In this document: piece by piece, positions 10,352-20,990 of the stretch
Position numbering within the stretch: position 1 is the stretch's first letter
How the letters are laid out: each line of letters opens with the position of its first letter
From: Psococerastis gibbosa
Lineage: Eukaryota; Arthropoda; Insecta; Psocodea; Psocidae
Length of the DNA: 64,000 nucleotides
Assembly: GCA_963971405.1 (NCBI GenBank)
Contig: OZ020486.1
Location: forward strand, 5,704,001 to 5,768,000
Direction of reading: 5' to 3'
The notes under the pieces: generated by a model
The model's database searches: none
Seen by the model: the letters and a program-made list of their open reading frames with translations, nothing else
Told to the model about the DNA's origin: nothing
Position numbers and translations under genes: made by a program

Positions 10352-10736
10352 CTCTAAATGTGTAGCTACAAAAACGTATAGAATGTATACGAGCTACGTT
10401 GAAATCTATACGAAGCCGCGTCCAAATAAGATTGTACGTGCAAAATGTTATCGAAGCAGTCTAAGAAAACTAAGAATCTCGTCATGTTTGACTCGCTTAC
10501 CCTGCTTTAAATATTTTTACTTTTTAAGAAGATAGATCATGCTATTTAATATGATATGTGTTTTTTTGTTTTTTAAACTTTAACAACATAAACACGTCAC
10601 GTGTTTCTCTTTGACCGCGTGTGCGCTATCAGCCGGTGTTTTTTTTTTTTTTTTTTTTGGTTCACTATTCCAATTTCCAAAAAACCATGTATGTCTGATT
10701 GACGAATTCAGGTTGAAACCTTTCTCTGTCTGTATT
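10352..10736. other. Non-coding spacer with T tract
   Basis: No gene is seen. A long T run at about 10640-10657 could be the poly(A) tail of a minus-strand retrotransposon, but the nearest LINE end is 80 bases away. Confidence 0.3.
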
Positions 10737-10820
10737 CTTCTTCAGCCAACGCCCGTCCTTGGCTGGTAGGCCAATTGACGTCGTTCAGCATAGTAGAGCT
10801 GGGCCATTCCCTCCTGCGTC
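10737..10820 (-). mobile_element. LINE 3' end fragment, family E copy 1
   Basis: On the minus strand the text GACGGGCGTTGGCTGAAG and the preceding ~70 bases match the 3' end of the elements at 23158-23407 and 61595-62103. Only a scrap remains and the frame is broken. Confidence 0.55.
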
Positions 10821-11537
10821 GTAATTTTGTTTTCTACCTCTATCTTTACTATCCTGTATCCTACATTCCTACATACAGTATGATGACAAACGTAATAACG
10901 TAGGCCTACTGTCTTTATATCTACCTAGCTACAAGGTATATATGGCTCAAATTGTTCTACAAGCTCACAATTTATTATCCCACGCTCTGTCACTGAGAAC
11001 CCGACCGGCTATTCGCTATTCACATTCACAGCATGCAGCCCACACGTGACACACTGAGACACTGACACATCCAGGATCCAGCTAACTCATCATACAGACA
11101 GATTAGAGAACGAATAGTAAATACTAACAACTAACAAGTGTCAAGAAGTAGACAACGAAGTGATCAACTGATCAAGAAGTAAGAACCCACTTTACCCGAT
11201 AATGGCCACTAAAAAATTCAAAAAATTGTAATTTGTAATATCGGGTGGGCGGAGCTTCGCCTGTAAAAGTGGCAGCCACTCACCAGACAGCGCTGCGATC
11301 GCTACAAGTCTACAACACAACGATTACATAAATGCAGGACTCCTCCTTGCTACTGCGCATGTGTCAGGACAGTCCAATGGAGTTCTTGCGCAGGTAAATC
11401 CAACAGGCATGCTATACATGGAGTCAATGTAGACGTCATCGGACAACTATTGGTTGCTGCTTATGTTTTGCTTATGTGACTTTCGGACAAAAAAATTATT
11501 GGTGATCATGTGACGTCACTACGCAGGTACTCCAATA
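10821..11537. other. Unrecognised non-coding stretch
   Basis: No exon, RNA gene or repeat family could be assigned. Confidence 0.3.
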
Positions 11538-12245
11538 TTAAAAAATATAGCCTAAAAGTAAAACCTCCAGCACTAATTTTTTATCAATAGCTTTTCATGG
11601 TCCTTAAACGTTATTATAAGCCTAAATGCAACCAGTATGTATTGGATTTTGGTCATAGCATACCTAGGCCTTAGGTTTTACTTTTAGACTATATTCTTAA
11701 ATTCTGGAACTTTGATTTTATCAAATGGTTAATTATTAGGTATTATTAATTATGACAGCTAACTTAAAGGTCGCACAGTAACTAGTTAAGTTAGCTGTCA
11801 TTATTAATATTACCTAACAATTAACCATTTGATAAGGTCAAAGTTCCAGAATTTAAAAATATAGCCTAAAAGGCATGAAAGCCTTCTAAACACCATTGTT
11901 GAAGGCTCAGTCGAGGGCACAAATCACAGAGGCAGGCCGAGAAAGGAGCACATGGAGGACGTAATGGCGGACATGGAGTGCGGGACCTACTGGGAAATGA
12001 AAAGGATCGCGGAAGACAGGGAGGAGTGGAGAAGAAGAGTCAAGTTGCTGCAAACCAATCGATAGATTGTAACCCCAGAAGAAGAAGCCTAAAAGTAAAA
12101 CCTATATGTTATGATCAAAATCCAGTACATATACTGGTTGCATTTAGGCGTATAATAACATTTAAGGACCATGAATATCTATTGATAAAAAATTAGCGCT
12201 AGAGGTTTTACTTATAGGCTATATTTTTAAATTCTGGAACTTGTA
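11538..12245. mobile_element. Composite inverted-repeat element with nested palindrome and LINE scrap
   Basis: The left arm (about 11538-11705, AATATAGCCTAAAAGTAAAA inward) is mirrored by the right arm (about 12088-12240, TTTTACTTATAGGCTATATT), ~150 bases each. Between them lies a second, tighter palindrome: 11696-11770 (TTCTGGAACTTTGATTTTAT to GACAGCTAACTT) mirrored by 11787-11857. A LINE fragment at 11885-12090 occupies the remaining interior. Confidence 0.7.
11885..12090 (+). mobile_element. LINE endonuclease/RT C-terminal fragment, family D
   Basis: The plus strand reads NTIVEGSVEGTNHRGRPRK, then DMECGTYWEMKRIAEDREEW, a TAG stop and a CCAGAAGAAGAAG tail. GRPR...W..(M/L)..A.DREEWR is the standard C-terminal end of RTE/CR1-like LINE proteins. 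It sits exactly between the arms of the composite inverted repeat. Confidence 0.75.
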
Positions 12246-12576
12246 AGCAATTCATCCTTGGAGGGATAGAGCCATTTGGACTGAGTCCTGACACATGCGC
12301 AGTAACAAGGAGGCTGGATTTATGTGATCGTACAACCAAAGAACTTATATAATACAACATAAACCATTCCGAACATGTGACCGTGGCCTCCGTTCCGATT
12401 GGTTGATTCCTATTGGTGGCAATTGCTCCATGAGTCCATGTGTTTCCATGAGGGTTCGGTTGACTTATCTTCATTTTCGTGCTTTTAATTAAATTTTGAA
12501 ACGAATATAGACTTAAGTTCATACGGAAGTGAATAAGCGGTAGACGTAAAGGCGAGATATATAAAAAAAAAATGAG
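12246..12576. other. Unrecognised non-coding stretch
   Basis: No gene seen. The only open frame (minus 12208-12522) overlaps the right arm of the inverted-repeat element and has no recognisable motif. Confidence 0.3.
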
Positions 12577-12850
12577 ATTATCGGCTTTGATCCCATGAAA
12601 TGGGACGGAAAACCGGGAGAGTGGCCGAAAGTAACGGCCCTTGATATCTATACATACCTAATTCACGATGCAGCACTGCGAAGGAATTTCAAGCCAGGAA
12701 AGGTTTAGAGGCCTTTAAGCGGTTTTGCTTGTGAAGATCCTACCGGCAGCGGCATCGTCCCATGGGTTAATTGTAAGAGTGGGCCGAAAGGTCCAAAATT
12801 CGCCCACATGGAAAATAAAGACAATTTTCTTTCTTTCTTTCTTTCATATC
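12577..12850 (+). mobile_element. LINE 3' tail, family I copy 1, with (TTTC)n end
   Basis: The block holds scraps of a reading frame (IHDAALRRNFKPGKG), then GTAAGAGTGGGCCGAAAG, TTCGCCCACATGGAAAATAA and a (TTTC)n run near 12825-12845. The last part recurs inverted at 16763-16830 and 20915-20990. The layout is that of a LINE 3' UTR ending in a simple repeat. Confidence 0.55.
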
Positions 12851-13039
12851 CCATTTTTTTTTTGCGATGGCTTCCAATCTGGATTAGTATAATCCCATAA
12901 TGCACTAGATTTGCCTTGAAAAGTAACAATAGGCATATACATGAATAAGTAATTGATACATACATACTGTAGATATAGTAGCACACCGAACAGAGAATAA
13001 CCGTATCCATAAGACCATTACCGTACACTGCCGTAAATT

Positions 13040-14060
13040 CACAATATTTCTGGGAGGGGGGGGGGGCTTTAGGACCCTAAGACTTTGATCCCCCGGAGAA
13101 AAAAAATTGACAAATGGGCCCAAATTAGTGATGGTTTGCGCAGAGGCGGTCCCAGACCTCATAAAAGGGGGAGGCACTTTTCAGTGGCGTAACGATAGGT
13201 TTTCAAGGGTGTATAATTTGGCGCCTCTCCACCCACTTTCATAGAAGTAGCTCAGGAGCCAGAGGGCTGGAATATTGGGGTTTTACGCATTTCGAGAGCA
13301 ATAAGGCTTATAAATTACAAAGAATCAACATAATTATGGACATGGGGGTCTCCCCCGGGAGAAAGTTTTTGAAAAATATGGCTGAAATGGTGAGGTTTTA
13401 CGCATTTTGAGAGCAATAAGGCTTATATACTACAAAGAATCAATGCACAAGGGGGGCCCATGGGTCTCCCCCGGTTGAAAATTTTTGAAAAATCGGGCTG
13501 AAATAGTGAGGTTTTGCGCATTATGAGTGCAGTAACACTTACATTTTTGAGGCAAAGAATATAACAGCTGGACAAAGGGGGGGGGGGAGCTATTGCCCTC
13601 AGTGCCGGTCGCTGTGTCCGCCTCTGGGTTTTTCGCATTTTATACCCTGGAGAAAGGGGCGCCAGGGGGTCTCCCCCTGAGAAAGAAAAATGATAAATAA
13701 GTCCAATTTAGTGAGGTTTTACGAATATTATACCTTGTAGAAAGGGGGTCTGGAGGCCTCCCCCGGAGAAAAAAAACTAATAAATATGCCCAAATTAATA
13801 AGGTTTTACGCATATTATAACCTGGGGAAAGGAGGGCCCAGGGGGAGGGCCCAGGGGTATCCCCCAGAGAAAAAATTGATAATGGGCCAAAATTAGTGGG
13901 GGTTTACGCATATTATACCCTGAACAACGGGGGGGGGGGGTCTCCACCGTAGAAAAAATGGACAAACAGGACCAAATTAGTGAGGTTTTGTGCATTTTAT
14001 AACCTGGAGAAAGGGGCGCCGAGGGTATCCCCCGGAGGAAAAAAATCCCTTTCGGCTCTG
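13040..14060 (+). repeat. Tandem array of a G-rich ~85-118-bp unit, array 1
   Basis: The phrase GAGGTTTTACGCAT(A/T)(T/A)T recurs near 13272, 13392, 13508, 13711, 13799, 13898 and 13981. Each time it is followed by an AGAAAGGGGGGCC stretch, TCTCCCCC, GAGAAAAAAA and ATAAATGGGCCCAAATTAGT. Spacing falls from ~118 to ~85 bases along the array. The GGGGGCC/CTCCCCC pairs can fold on themselves. A second array of the same unit is at 60185-60625. Confidence 0.75.
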
Positions 14061-14439
14061 GCCGATCAGGTGTAGGGAGATTCCGCAGACCCTGCTTTTC
14101 CTCTACACTACCCTGAGGCGTAAAGTTTTAGAATGATGGCGGGGGCAAAACTAAGTAGACCTTATGACGTCGTCAGTCAGGATTTAAGGAAAAATTGAAA
14201 ATATAAAATAGTAGGGTTTTACGCATTTTAATAGTTGTGAAGTATAGCTGTAGATTTTACAAAGCTAAAAAAGGAATGCTTATATTCATATTGCTGCAAA
14301 GGGGACCATGAAATATGAACCACGTCTTTCAATGCTGGAGGCTGGGAAAGGAGCTGGGGGGGGGGGGGGCAAGTTGGACCGTGCCCCCCCCCCCCAACTT
14401 TACGCCCCTGACGCTAACTATGCTATGTGTAATTTAAAA
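14061..14439. other. Diverged G-rich repeat units and G/C tracts
   Basis: One further degenerate unit (AGGGTTTTACGCATTTTAAT near 14213) and mirrored G and C runs at 14356-14395 are seen. No gene. Confidence 0.4.
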
Positions 14440-14970
14440 AAAAAAAAAAAAAACTTCATTATTTTCCCTATCACAACATCAACACACAAAACACTCTCGT
14501 GTTTCAAACAATGACGACTATGAACTTTTACTTATTGACTGATGACTGGACGTCATCGTGAAATCGTTAATTTGTCGTAAAAAGTGTAAATTACCATTAT
14601 CGTAGATAATAATACGGGCTTTCAGTCAGATTTTAATTCATTCTTCTGCGACCAATATTGACTGAGATATGAATTATATAAGGTTTCAATCGGCCGCCAT
14701 TTTATAACTAAATAGTGGATCTAGCTGGTTAACGAACTCGATCAAGGCATTTGTATGATCAATGTTTGTGCCAAGTTTCATCAAAATCGGATAATATTTA
14801 CGTAAGTTAGAGTGTTTTCTATAATCGATATACATATATATATATATATCATTTTGAACGGAGGGTGGTTTTAGGCTCAGGGGGTCATGAAATGAAAAGT
14901 TGTGAAGAAATTTTCCGAAAGTCGAACATTGGTCGCCATCTCAATAGGTAGATGAATCTCTCTAAAATGA
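14440..14970 (+). repeat. Left arm of a ~3.4-kb long-inverted-repeat element
   Basis: The arm (CGACTATGAACTTTTACTTA, then ATAATACGGGCTTTCAGTCA, GATCTAGCTGGTTAACGAAC, ACGGAGGGTGGTTTTAGG) is repeated as its reverse complement at 17265-17810. The match runs over about 500 bases, by eye near 80% identity. The TATATA run at 14832-14850 also has an AT-rich counterpart. Confidence 0.8.
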
Positions 14971-15299
14971 TAAATGCTGGGCTCACATTTGTGAGGTTTT
15001 GCGTATTTTGCAAGCAGTACAGTTGAGATTTTACAGACGAATAAACCTACCACTAAGGAGTCTCCCCATCATTTATAAGCAAGGGAAAGAGAAACCGCCA
15101 TCGGTGCTTTTATGGCATCTCCCTACACCGAAAGGGACCGATTTTTATGGCTAAGTGGAAAGTGAAACGCAGGGGAGGGGGGAATCTGGTAACCTAGTGA
15201 TGGGTTAAAGTAAACAGCAAAGAAAAAACCCCACCCACCTGGGCACGGCCATGGCCACTGGAAAGTAGCGACGATATATTAATATACATTATTGATCCC

Positions 15300-15740
15300 A
15301 ATCATGGCAGTAGCCAGGATTTTTTTTTTTTCTTTTTGGGGGGGGGGGGGTTCAGAAAAATCATTGGATATTACATAGTAGTTTTTATTTTTCCTCTCAA
15401 AATCCGATACTATCTAGTATCAAGCCATTTCATTTCGGGGGGGGGGGGGGGGGGGTTGAACCTCCTTTGCTACGGCCATGATATATCTCAAACGACTGTC
15501 CGATTGGATCCGGAAAATCTTTTGTTGGCCCATTAGGATCCACAAATTGTTTTGAACATATATACAAGGCCGCGCCCAGGTTTTGATTTCGGGGGGGGGG
15601 GGGGATCCAAACATTTTTTTTAACGTAATTTATTAATGAATTAATGGATAAGTTCTTCAAACCATACAGGTATACTTGCAAAATTTTATTTCGGGGGGGG
15701 GGGTCCGGACCCCATGGACCACCCCCTGGGCACGGCCATG
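15300..15740. repeat. Cluster of G-tract element ends
   Basis: Four runs of 10-17 G (about 15339, 15439, 15592, 15693) follow words such as GCAGTAGCCAGGATTTTT, AAGGCCGCGCCCAGG and ATTTCGGGG. The stretch AATTAATGGATAAGTTCTTC at 15640 recurs at 50930 next to another G run. These look like ends of several small non-autonomous DNA elements inserted into one another. Confidence 0.6.
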
Positions 15741-16762
15741 CATATATATGTGTATTTTGTAACTTTAAATATTGTGGAATTCGCTCTGCCACAAAGATGC
15801 AACCATCACTTGCATTTCTCAAGTTTTTCCAGTGGCTTGGGGGACGATATAATTCGGACCTCCCTCATATGTGGTCTGTCCTGGTATATCGGCTATCACT
15901 ATTACACAAGCCATGGCAGCAATGCTTGACCATAACGCTAGAAATATGAATAATAACAACTGAAAACTTCAAAAAAATCAATAGCGCTCAATACACTTTA
16001 TATCCTCCAATGTCCTAACAGCTGATTTTGTTTACATTATGCATGCGCTGTTAGCTCCGCCCTCGTACTGTGACGTTACTACGCAAGAACTCCATTCGTG
16101 GAACCGTTATTCCACTCATCCACTGTGTACTTGGGTCTTGCCACTTACGTGCACTTACCGTCTTAGGTACGGCACCTACCTACTTAAAGTTAATACAGAC
16201 AAATAGCGTACTCAAATTTTCGTTGCATTAAAATCCTTTTCATGACTCGCCAGGGGTAGTAAAAAAGGGGTCCCGCAATCACTTAATTGGAAAGCACCGG
16301 CAAGAAATACATGGACGGCGCTGTCAGCTGCCAATGCATGACGGTGCAGTGCAGTATTCCTGATCGAGTCTTTCCAAGCCATGATTGGAACCGCCCCACT
16401 TGAACGGGGGAATTCTTAGAAAGGAACATGTGCCGGAAATCCAGCAATCTGTTCCAGTAATTAAGGCATGCGTTCGAAAGCTGTCAGGCAAAAATGTCCG
16501 TCGGATATAAGAGACTAGCCTACCTATTTAACTTATCCGGAGCAAACACCATCATTTTGTATTCTGTAAAACAAAATCCCTACCTAGTCTTCCTAAGTAG
16601 CCACCGTATGTGAAATTTGCTGACTGTACACAAAATCTAGTTGGGATGTCTTTTTAAGTCATAACTTTCGAGCAGTAGCGAACTTAGAAACGCTTCGTCA
16701 ACAGTTCAGTTAACTGAGTTACTACTGAGCCTCCTGAGATACATTCTTCAAAGCCTACGTAA
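15741..16762. other. Interior of the long-inverted-repeat element, no gene seen
   Basis: I find no transposase-like motif between the arms; the interior appears to be filled by later insertions. Confidence 0.35.
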
Positions 16763-16830
16763 AGAAAGAAAGAAAATTGTCTTTATTTTCCATGTGGGCG
16801 AATTCGGCCCACTCTAAAAATGAACCCATA
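16763..16830 (-). repeat. LINE 3' tail, family I copy 2
   Basis: It reads AAGAAAGAAAGAAAATTGTC, then TCCATGTGGGCGAATTCGGC, which is the reverse complement of 12770-12845. Confidence 0.6.
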
Positions 16831-16863
16831 ATGTTAAATTAAATATTACGTAGTACGTAGCTA

Positions 16864-17060
16864 CCAAGGGCGGATTTTAGGGGGGTCAGAGGGTCCGGAC
16901 CCCACCCCCAAAAAAAAATGACAAAATGGACTTACACTAGATAACAATGGGTTTACAGTGGGAATTAAAAATAATAATGGTTTTTTAATGTTATAATCCG
17001 CTGAGCCTGCCACTGACACCCCCCCCCCCCCTAAATTGGAGTCAAAATCCGCACTTTTCT
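16864..17060. mobile_element. Small G-tract MITE with GCGGATTTT ends
   Basis: The left end GGGCGGATTTTAGGGGGG is mirrored by the right end CCCCCCCCTAAATTGGAGTC and AAAATCCGCAC. About 195 bases lie between the outer words, and there is no coding content. Confidence 0.6.
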
Positions 17061-17264
17061 TATTTTTTTATAACTACATGTCGACATTTACAAGTTCAAT
17101 TCACTAGAATTTATCTTTTTACTCAAAACGTGCACTTAAGCATTTCTAATATCATTAATTCCACAGATAATATCGCTCAGCTATGGACAACTTTCGTATA
17201 GGGAAAATGCTTGCGCCCAACCAATCAGAGCGAGGCTCGCCATTTATAGGGAGCTTCATCTACC

Positions 17265-17810
17265 CAGTACCTATTGAGACGGTGGCCACTGTTCGACTTC
17301 CAGAAAATGTCTTCACAATTTTTCATTTCATGACCCCCTGAACCTAAAACCACCCTCCGTTCAAAATGTTATATATTTATATATGATGTATGCATATCGA
17401 TTTTAGGAAACAATCTAACTTCTGTAAATAATATCCGATTTTGATTAAACTTGGCACAAAAATTGATCACACAAATGTCTTGGTCCTGTTCGTTAACCAG
17501 CTAGATCCACTATTTAGTTTAAAAAAAAAAGTTCCAAGATGGCGGCCGATTAAAACCTTATATAATTCGTATCTCAGTTAATATTGGTCGCAGAGGAATG
17601 AAATAAAATCTGACTGAAAGCCCGTACTATTATCTACGATAATGATAATCAACACATTTTACTACAAATCAACCATTTCAAGATGGCGTCCAGTCAGTGA
17701 AAATAATTTGATAAGTAAAAGTTCATAGTCGTCATTGTAGTTCGAAATTTTGGAACACAAGAGTGATGATGTGGTTGGGAAAAGAATGAATTATTTTTTA
17801 TTTTTATATA
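17265..17810 (-). repeat. Right arm of the ~3.4-kb long-inverted-repeat element
   Basis: Reverse complement of 14440-14970: CCTAAAACCACCCTCCGT, GTTCGTTAACCAGCTAGATC, TGACTGAAAGCCCGTACTAT and TAAGTAAAAGTTCATAGTCG occur in mirrored order. It has a poly-A insertion (17519-17530) and small gaps relative to the left arm. Confidence 0.8.
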
Positions 17811-17884
17811 CATTCATAGCGTATTATAGCTTGCGCTTGCATGGAATCTCCCTACACCTGCAGGCCGATCATGACGATTGGTAT

Positions 17885-18190
17885 TAACTTACTCCTGGGA
17901 TTAAAACTGTAAACAAATTTTGAATAGCACTTTCCATTATAAAATTATCTTGTTTACATTTTTAATTCCAGGGATTATTTAAACCCCGGTATTATAATCG
18001 CCATGATCGGCCAGCAGCCTGATCGAGGCGATTATAATACCGGTATTTATTTAATCCCCTGGTATTAAAAATGTAAACAAGATAATTTTATAATGGAAAG
18101 TGCTATTCAAAATTTGTTTGTTTACAGTTATAATCCTAGGGTGTTTATTTAACCCAGGTATTATAATCGCCTCGATCAGGCTGCTGAGAC
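17885..18190. mobile_element. Nested palindromic MITE
   Basis: A unit running TGGGATTAAAACTGTAAACA to TGTTTACATTTTTAATTCCA is itself a near-palindrome of ~80 bases. It is followed by CCGGTATTATAATCGCC, mirrored at GGCGATTATAATACCGG, and then by an inverted second copy of the unit (18055-18135). The word CGCC(A/T)(T/C)GATC appears three times at the fold points. Confidence 0.7.
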
Positions 18191-18639
18191 GAAAGGGGTT
18201 TTTCAATAAGAAATTTAAGCTCAAAGTTTAAATAGAATAGGGCGGAATGGAGCCCTGACCAGACCAGGAGTTCCCGTAGGTTTGCATAGCAGAAGAAGGT
18301 ACTGAATAAAAACAATAAATCTTTCGCACAAATTCCGTATAATTACTGAAACGTCTTGGTACTCAGCGAAATCCTTAATTACCTAACAGGCTCAAGAGGT
18401 AGCCCCACTGAAAGGTCCCTAGACTGCAATAAATGCTCCTCCATGTACATTTATCATTAAATATACTATACATCATATCAATCAAGCTTCTACTCCAAAA
18501 GAAGTACATTAAAATCTATATCCTCTGTCGGTATTACACGTCCTAATATTTCATCGGCTCGATAATAATAAAAGCAGGAATAAAAATCCTAATTTAACAG
18601 TTTCGTACATTTTTCCCCCAACGACCATGGCTTTTAAAG

Positions 18640-18880
18640 AATAACTTACCCCAGGAATTTCTTCAATCATTTTAATACCTGGGATAAAATTGCGCTTTCC
18701 CAGCAGACGAAACTTTTGTCATGTTGGTAACACTGTATGCTATATATTTCTTAAGTATATGCAACAAATGTTGACAAAACTATCTGTAATATTAGTTTAT
18801 TCCCGTAACTAAAGTTAATATTCATTGGTGGTTTAGCCTATTTAGAATAATTTAATCTTATTCCCGGGGATAAGTTATTC
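18640..18880. mobile_element. MITE with GAATAACTTACCCC terminal inverted repeats
   Basis: GAATAACTTACCCCAGGAA at about 18642 is mirrored by TTCCCGGGGATAAGTTATTC at about 18856. The interior has no coding content. Confidence 0.65.
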
Positions 18881-20406
18881 GTCAATGGCCATCTAAACAA
18901 TTAGATCCAGGTGTATAAATGTTCCTTTTTATTTTGTAAAATTCAGGTTCGATTGTAAATTTGTCCAATAAATCTGAACGTGTAATAGGGCCATTCAAAT
19001 CGTCCAGTTTAGAAGCTTGAGACGCGAAGCAAATTATATATTTGAATTAAAGTTGGGGTAACTTAGGAACATGATAATGCGATACAATATCCATGCTACC
19101 AAATGATTTCATAATGAGACTATTGGAGATTACTTTTGCCGCAACAATGAGACCAGGAGAGTTTAGTGAAAGTAAACTATTTAGGTTATAAATGAAATTG
19201 TTCTCAATGAATCTGCAGTTGATTTTTGTAAAAGTATGCGATATGAAGTGTAATTTTTTTTCTGTTTAATATCGATGAAAATGATCTCAATCGCTAGGGG
19301 AAATTAAACGTGGACACACATACAGCTCTTAAATAGTAGAATAACATATAAGACAAGGACAGACAATCTAATCGCGGAAAATAAAGGCCATAGTTTGAAA
19401 AGGGCGCTAGGAATCATTTTAAACATATTTTGCGGGAGAAATTGTTAAAAGTGGTTCTTTTTTCTAAGATGTTATGTTTTCAAAATCCATTTTGTTTTTC
19501 GCTTTTTGACTAGTCCAGCCAGACCTGACTGTTCCTCAATTTTACAGACCGCAAGAAGCAATAATTGAGAAAATATCAGATATTTATCATGTAAAAATAA
19601 AAATTGGTACTGAAAATAATAATAAATACACTATGTAAGGGAATTCAGTAGGTAATTTGTCTTAAAGTACATTAATTGGTACTTTTAAAGTCTGCCTTGA
19701 TGTTGAAAATTGGGCAATATTTTTTTGTAATGTTTGATTTAAAAGAAGCTAACATGATAACCATTAAACTAAAAACATTAATGAGGCGGTAAAAGCAATT
19801 CCAAACGTCTACAAAACAACCACCGGAATTTTTCAAGACACCGTTTTAACGGAAAAACGAAAAAGATATGTTTTTAAATTTAGAAGATGGCTTAGAGATC
19901 AGAGTCAGACTTTAGTTTAGTCTGCCGCGAATGGGTGAACTAGACCGTGGTTACCACTAATTTAGTGCAACACTGTAATAGTACAATCAACGACAAACAT
20001 TTTAATAAAGCGCTCGCATTTCATGGAGTTAGTCCCGGTAACGAATCACCGGAGTCGATAAGATTTTTTTAGCTGAGTATATACGGCGGTCGGTGTGTGC
20101 TGTGTTATACTATATATTATGTGCATGATACAATTAAGATATTATTCAGTGTCTGTAAGGTTTGCTTCGAAAAAAAATTAATTAATTTCGTAATTTTATT
20201 TATTTTTAATTTCAGAATTAGATTGAATCAGGCCAAGCAGGTAATGCAAGTAATGAGGCGTAGAGTAGCCTTACTTGTAAATGATGGTAACACTGCTTAT
20301 TTTTTAACTACGACACACCGTCATCTTAGAATGAATCGGTAGCCTCACCCAAGACTTATAACATGATTGAGCTACATTTTGTCCGTTGTTGTACAACATA
20401 CAATGC
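18881..20406. other. Unrecognised AT-rich stretch
   Basis: No gene is seen. An open frame at 20097-20342 has an acceptor-like TTTTTAATTTCAG in its middle, but no recognisable product. Confidence 0.35.
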
Positions 20407-20419
20407 GTTGCTAGGTAAC
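20407..20419. promoter_or_regulatory. RFX X-box-like motif
   Basis: GTTGCTAGGTAAC fits the X-box consensus RYYNYY-N1-RRNRAC bound by RFX factors. It is far from any recognised gene, so function is doubtful. Confidence 0.25.
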
Positions 20420-20914
20420 CACAGTCAACGATTTCACTGAACTAGCAGCTGCCGATCATGTCACGTATTTTTTTTTACAATAACTTACCAAATAATTTAA
20501 ACAAAATCAATTTTTATAACAAATAATACAATGAATTCGTTGATTGGTGCAGATAGCGCTCATTATTCTCCTTTATGCTTCTATTTTTTGAAGCAAATTA
20601 CTTCTTTTTAATGAATTCGGCTCAACATTTTGCATCGGTAGGTACCACAAGTAGACATAAAATTAGAAACAGTATCTTGGTCTAGATTGCAAGAAGAAGT
20701 TGTGAGAATGGAAACATTGCAGAAAGTAGTACTAAATAACAAGAGGAAGAAATGTGGAGAGGCAGAGAGTGGCGAAAGTTCATACATTTCATTGGCTAGA
20801 TTTTAGCTGATTATTCAATAACGAATTTTTATTTTTTATTTATAGTCGGCAGAAGTGAGAAGAAGCCTGCAATTGTTCGGAAACGTAAAGTGAAATGAGG
20901 AAATGGCTGGAGGA

Positions 20915-20990
20915 AGAAATAGAAAAGAAAGGAAATTGTCTTTATTTCCCAGATCGGCGAAACTCTTACAATTAAGCCATAGAGGGAAAA
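20915..20990 (-). repeat. LINE 3' tail, family I copy 3
   Basis: AAAGAAAGGAAATTGTCTTT, then CTTACAATTAAGCC, mirrors 12765-12845. It is preceded by GAAGTGAGAAGAAGCC, possibly another retroelement tail. Confidence 0.45.

Noticed and set aside
20097-20342. A host exon after the acceptor-like TTTAATTTCAG at about 20214
   Set aside because: The downstream frame (RIRLNQAKQVMQ...) has no recognised similarity and no good donor or partner exon.
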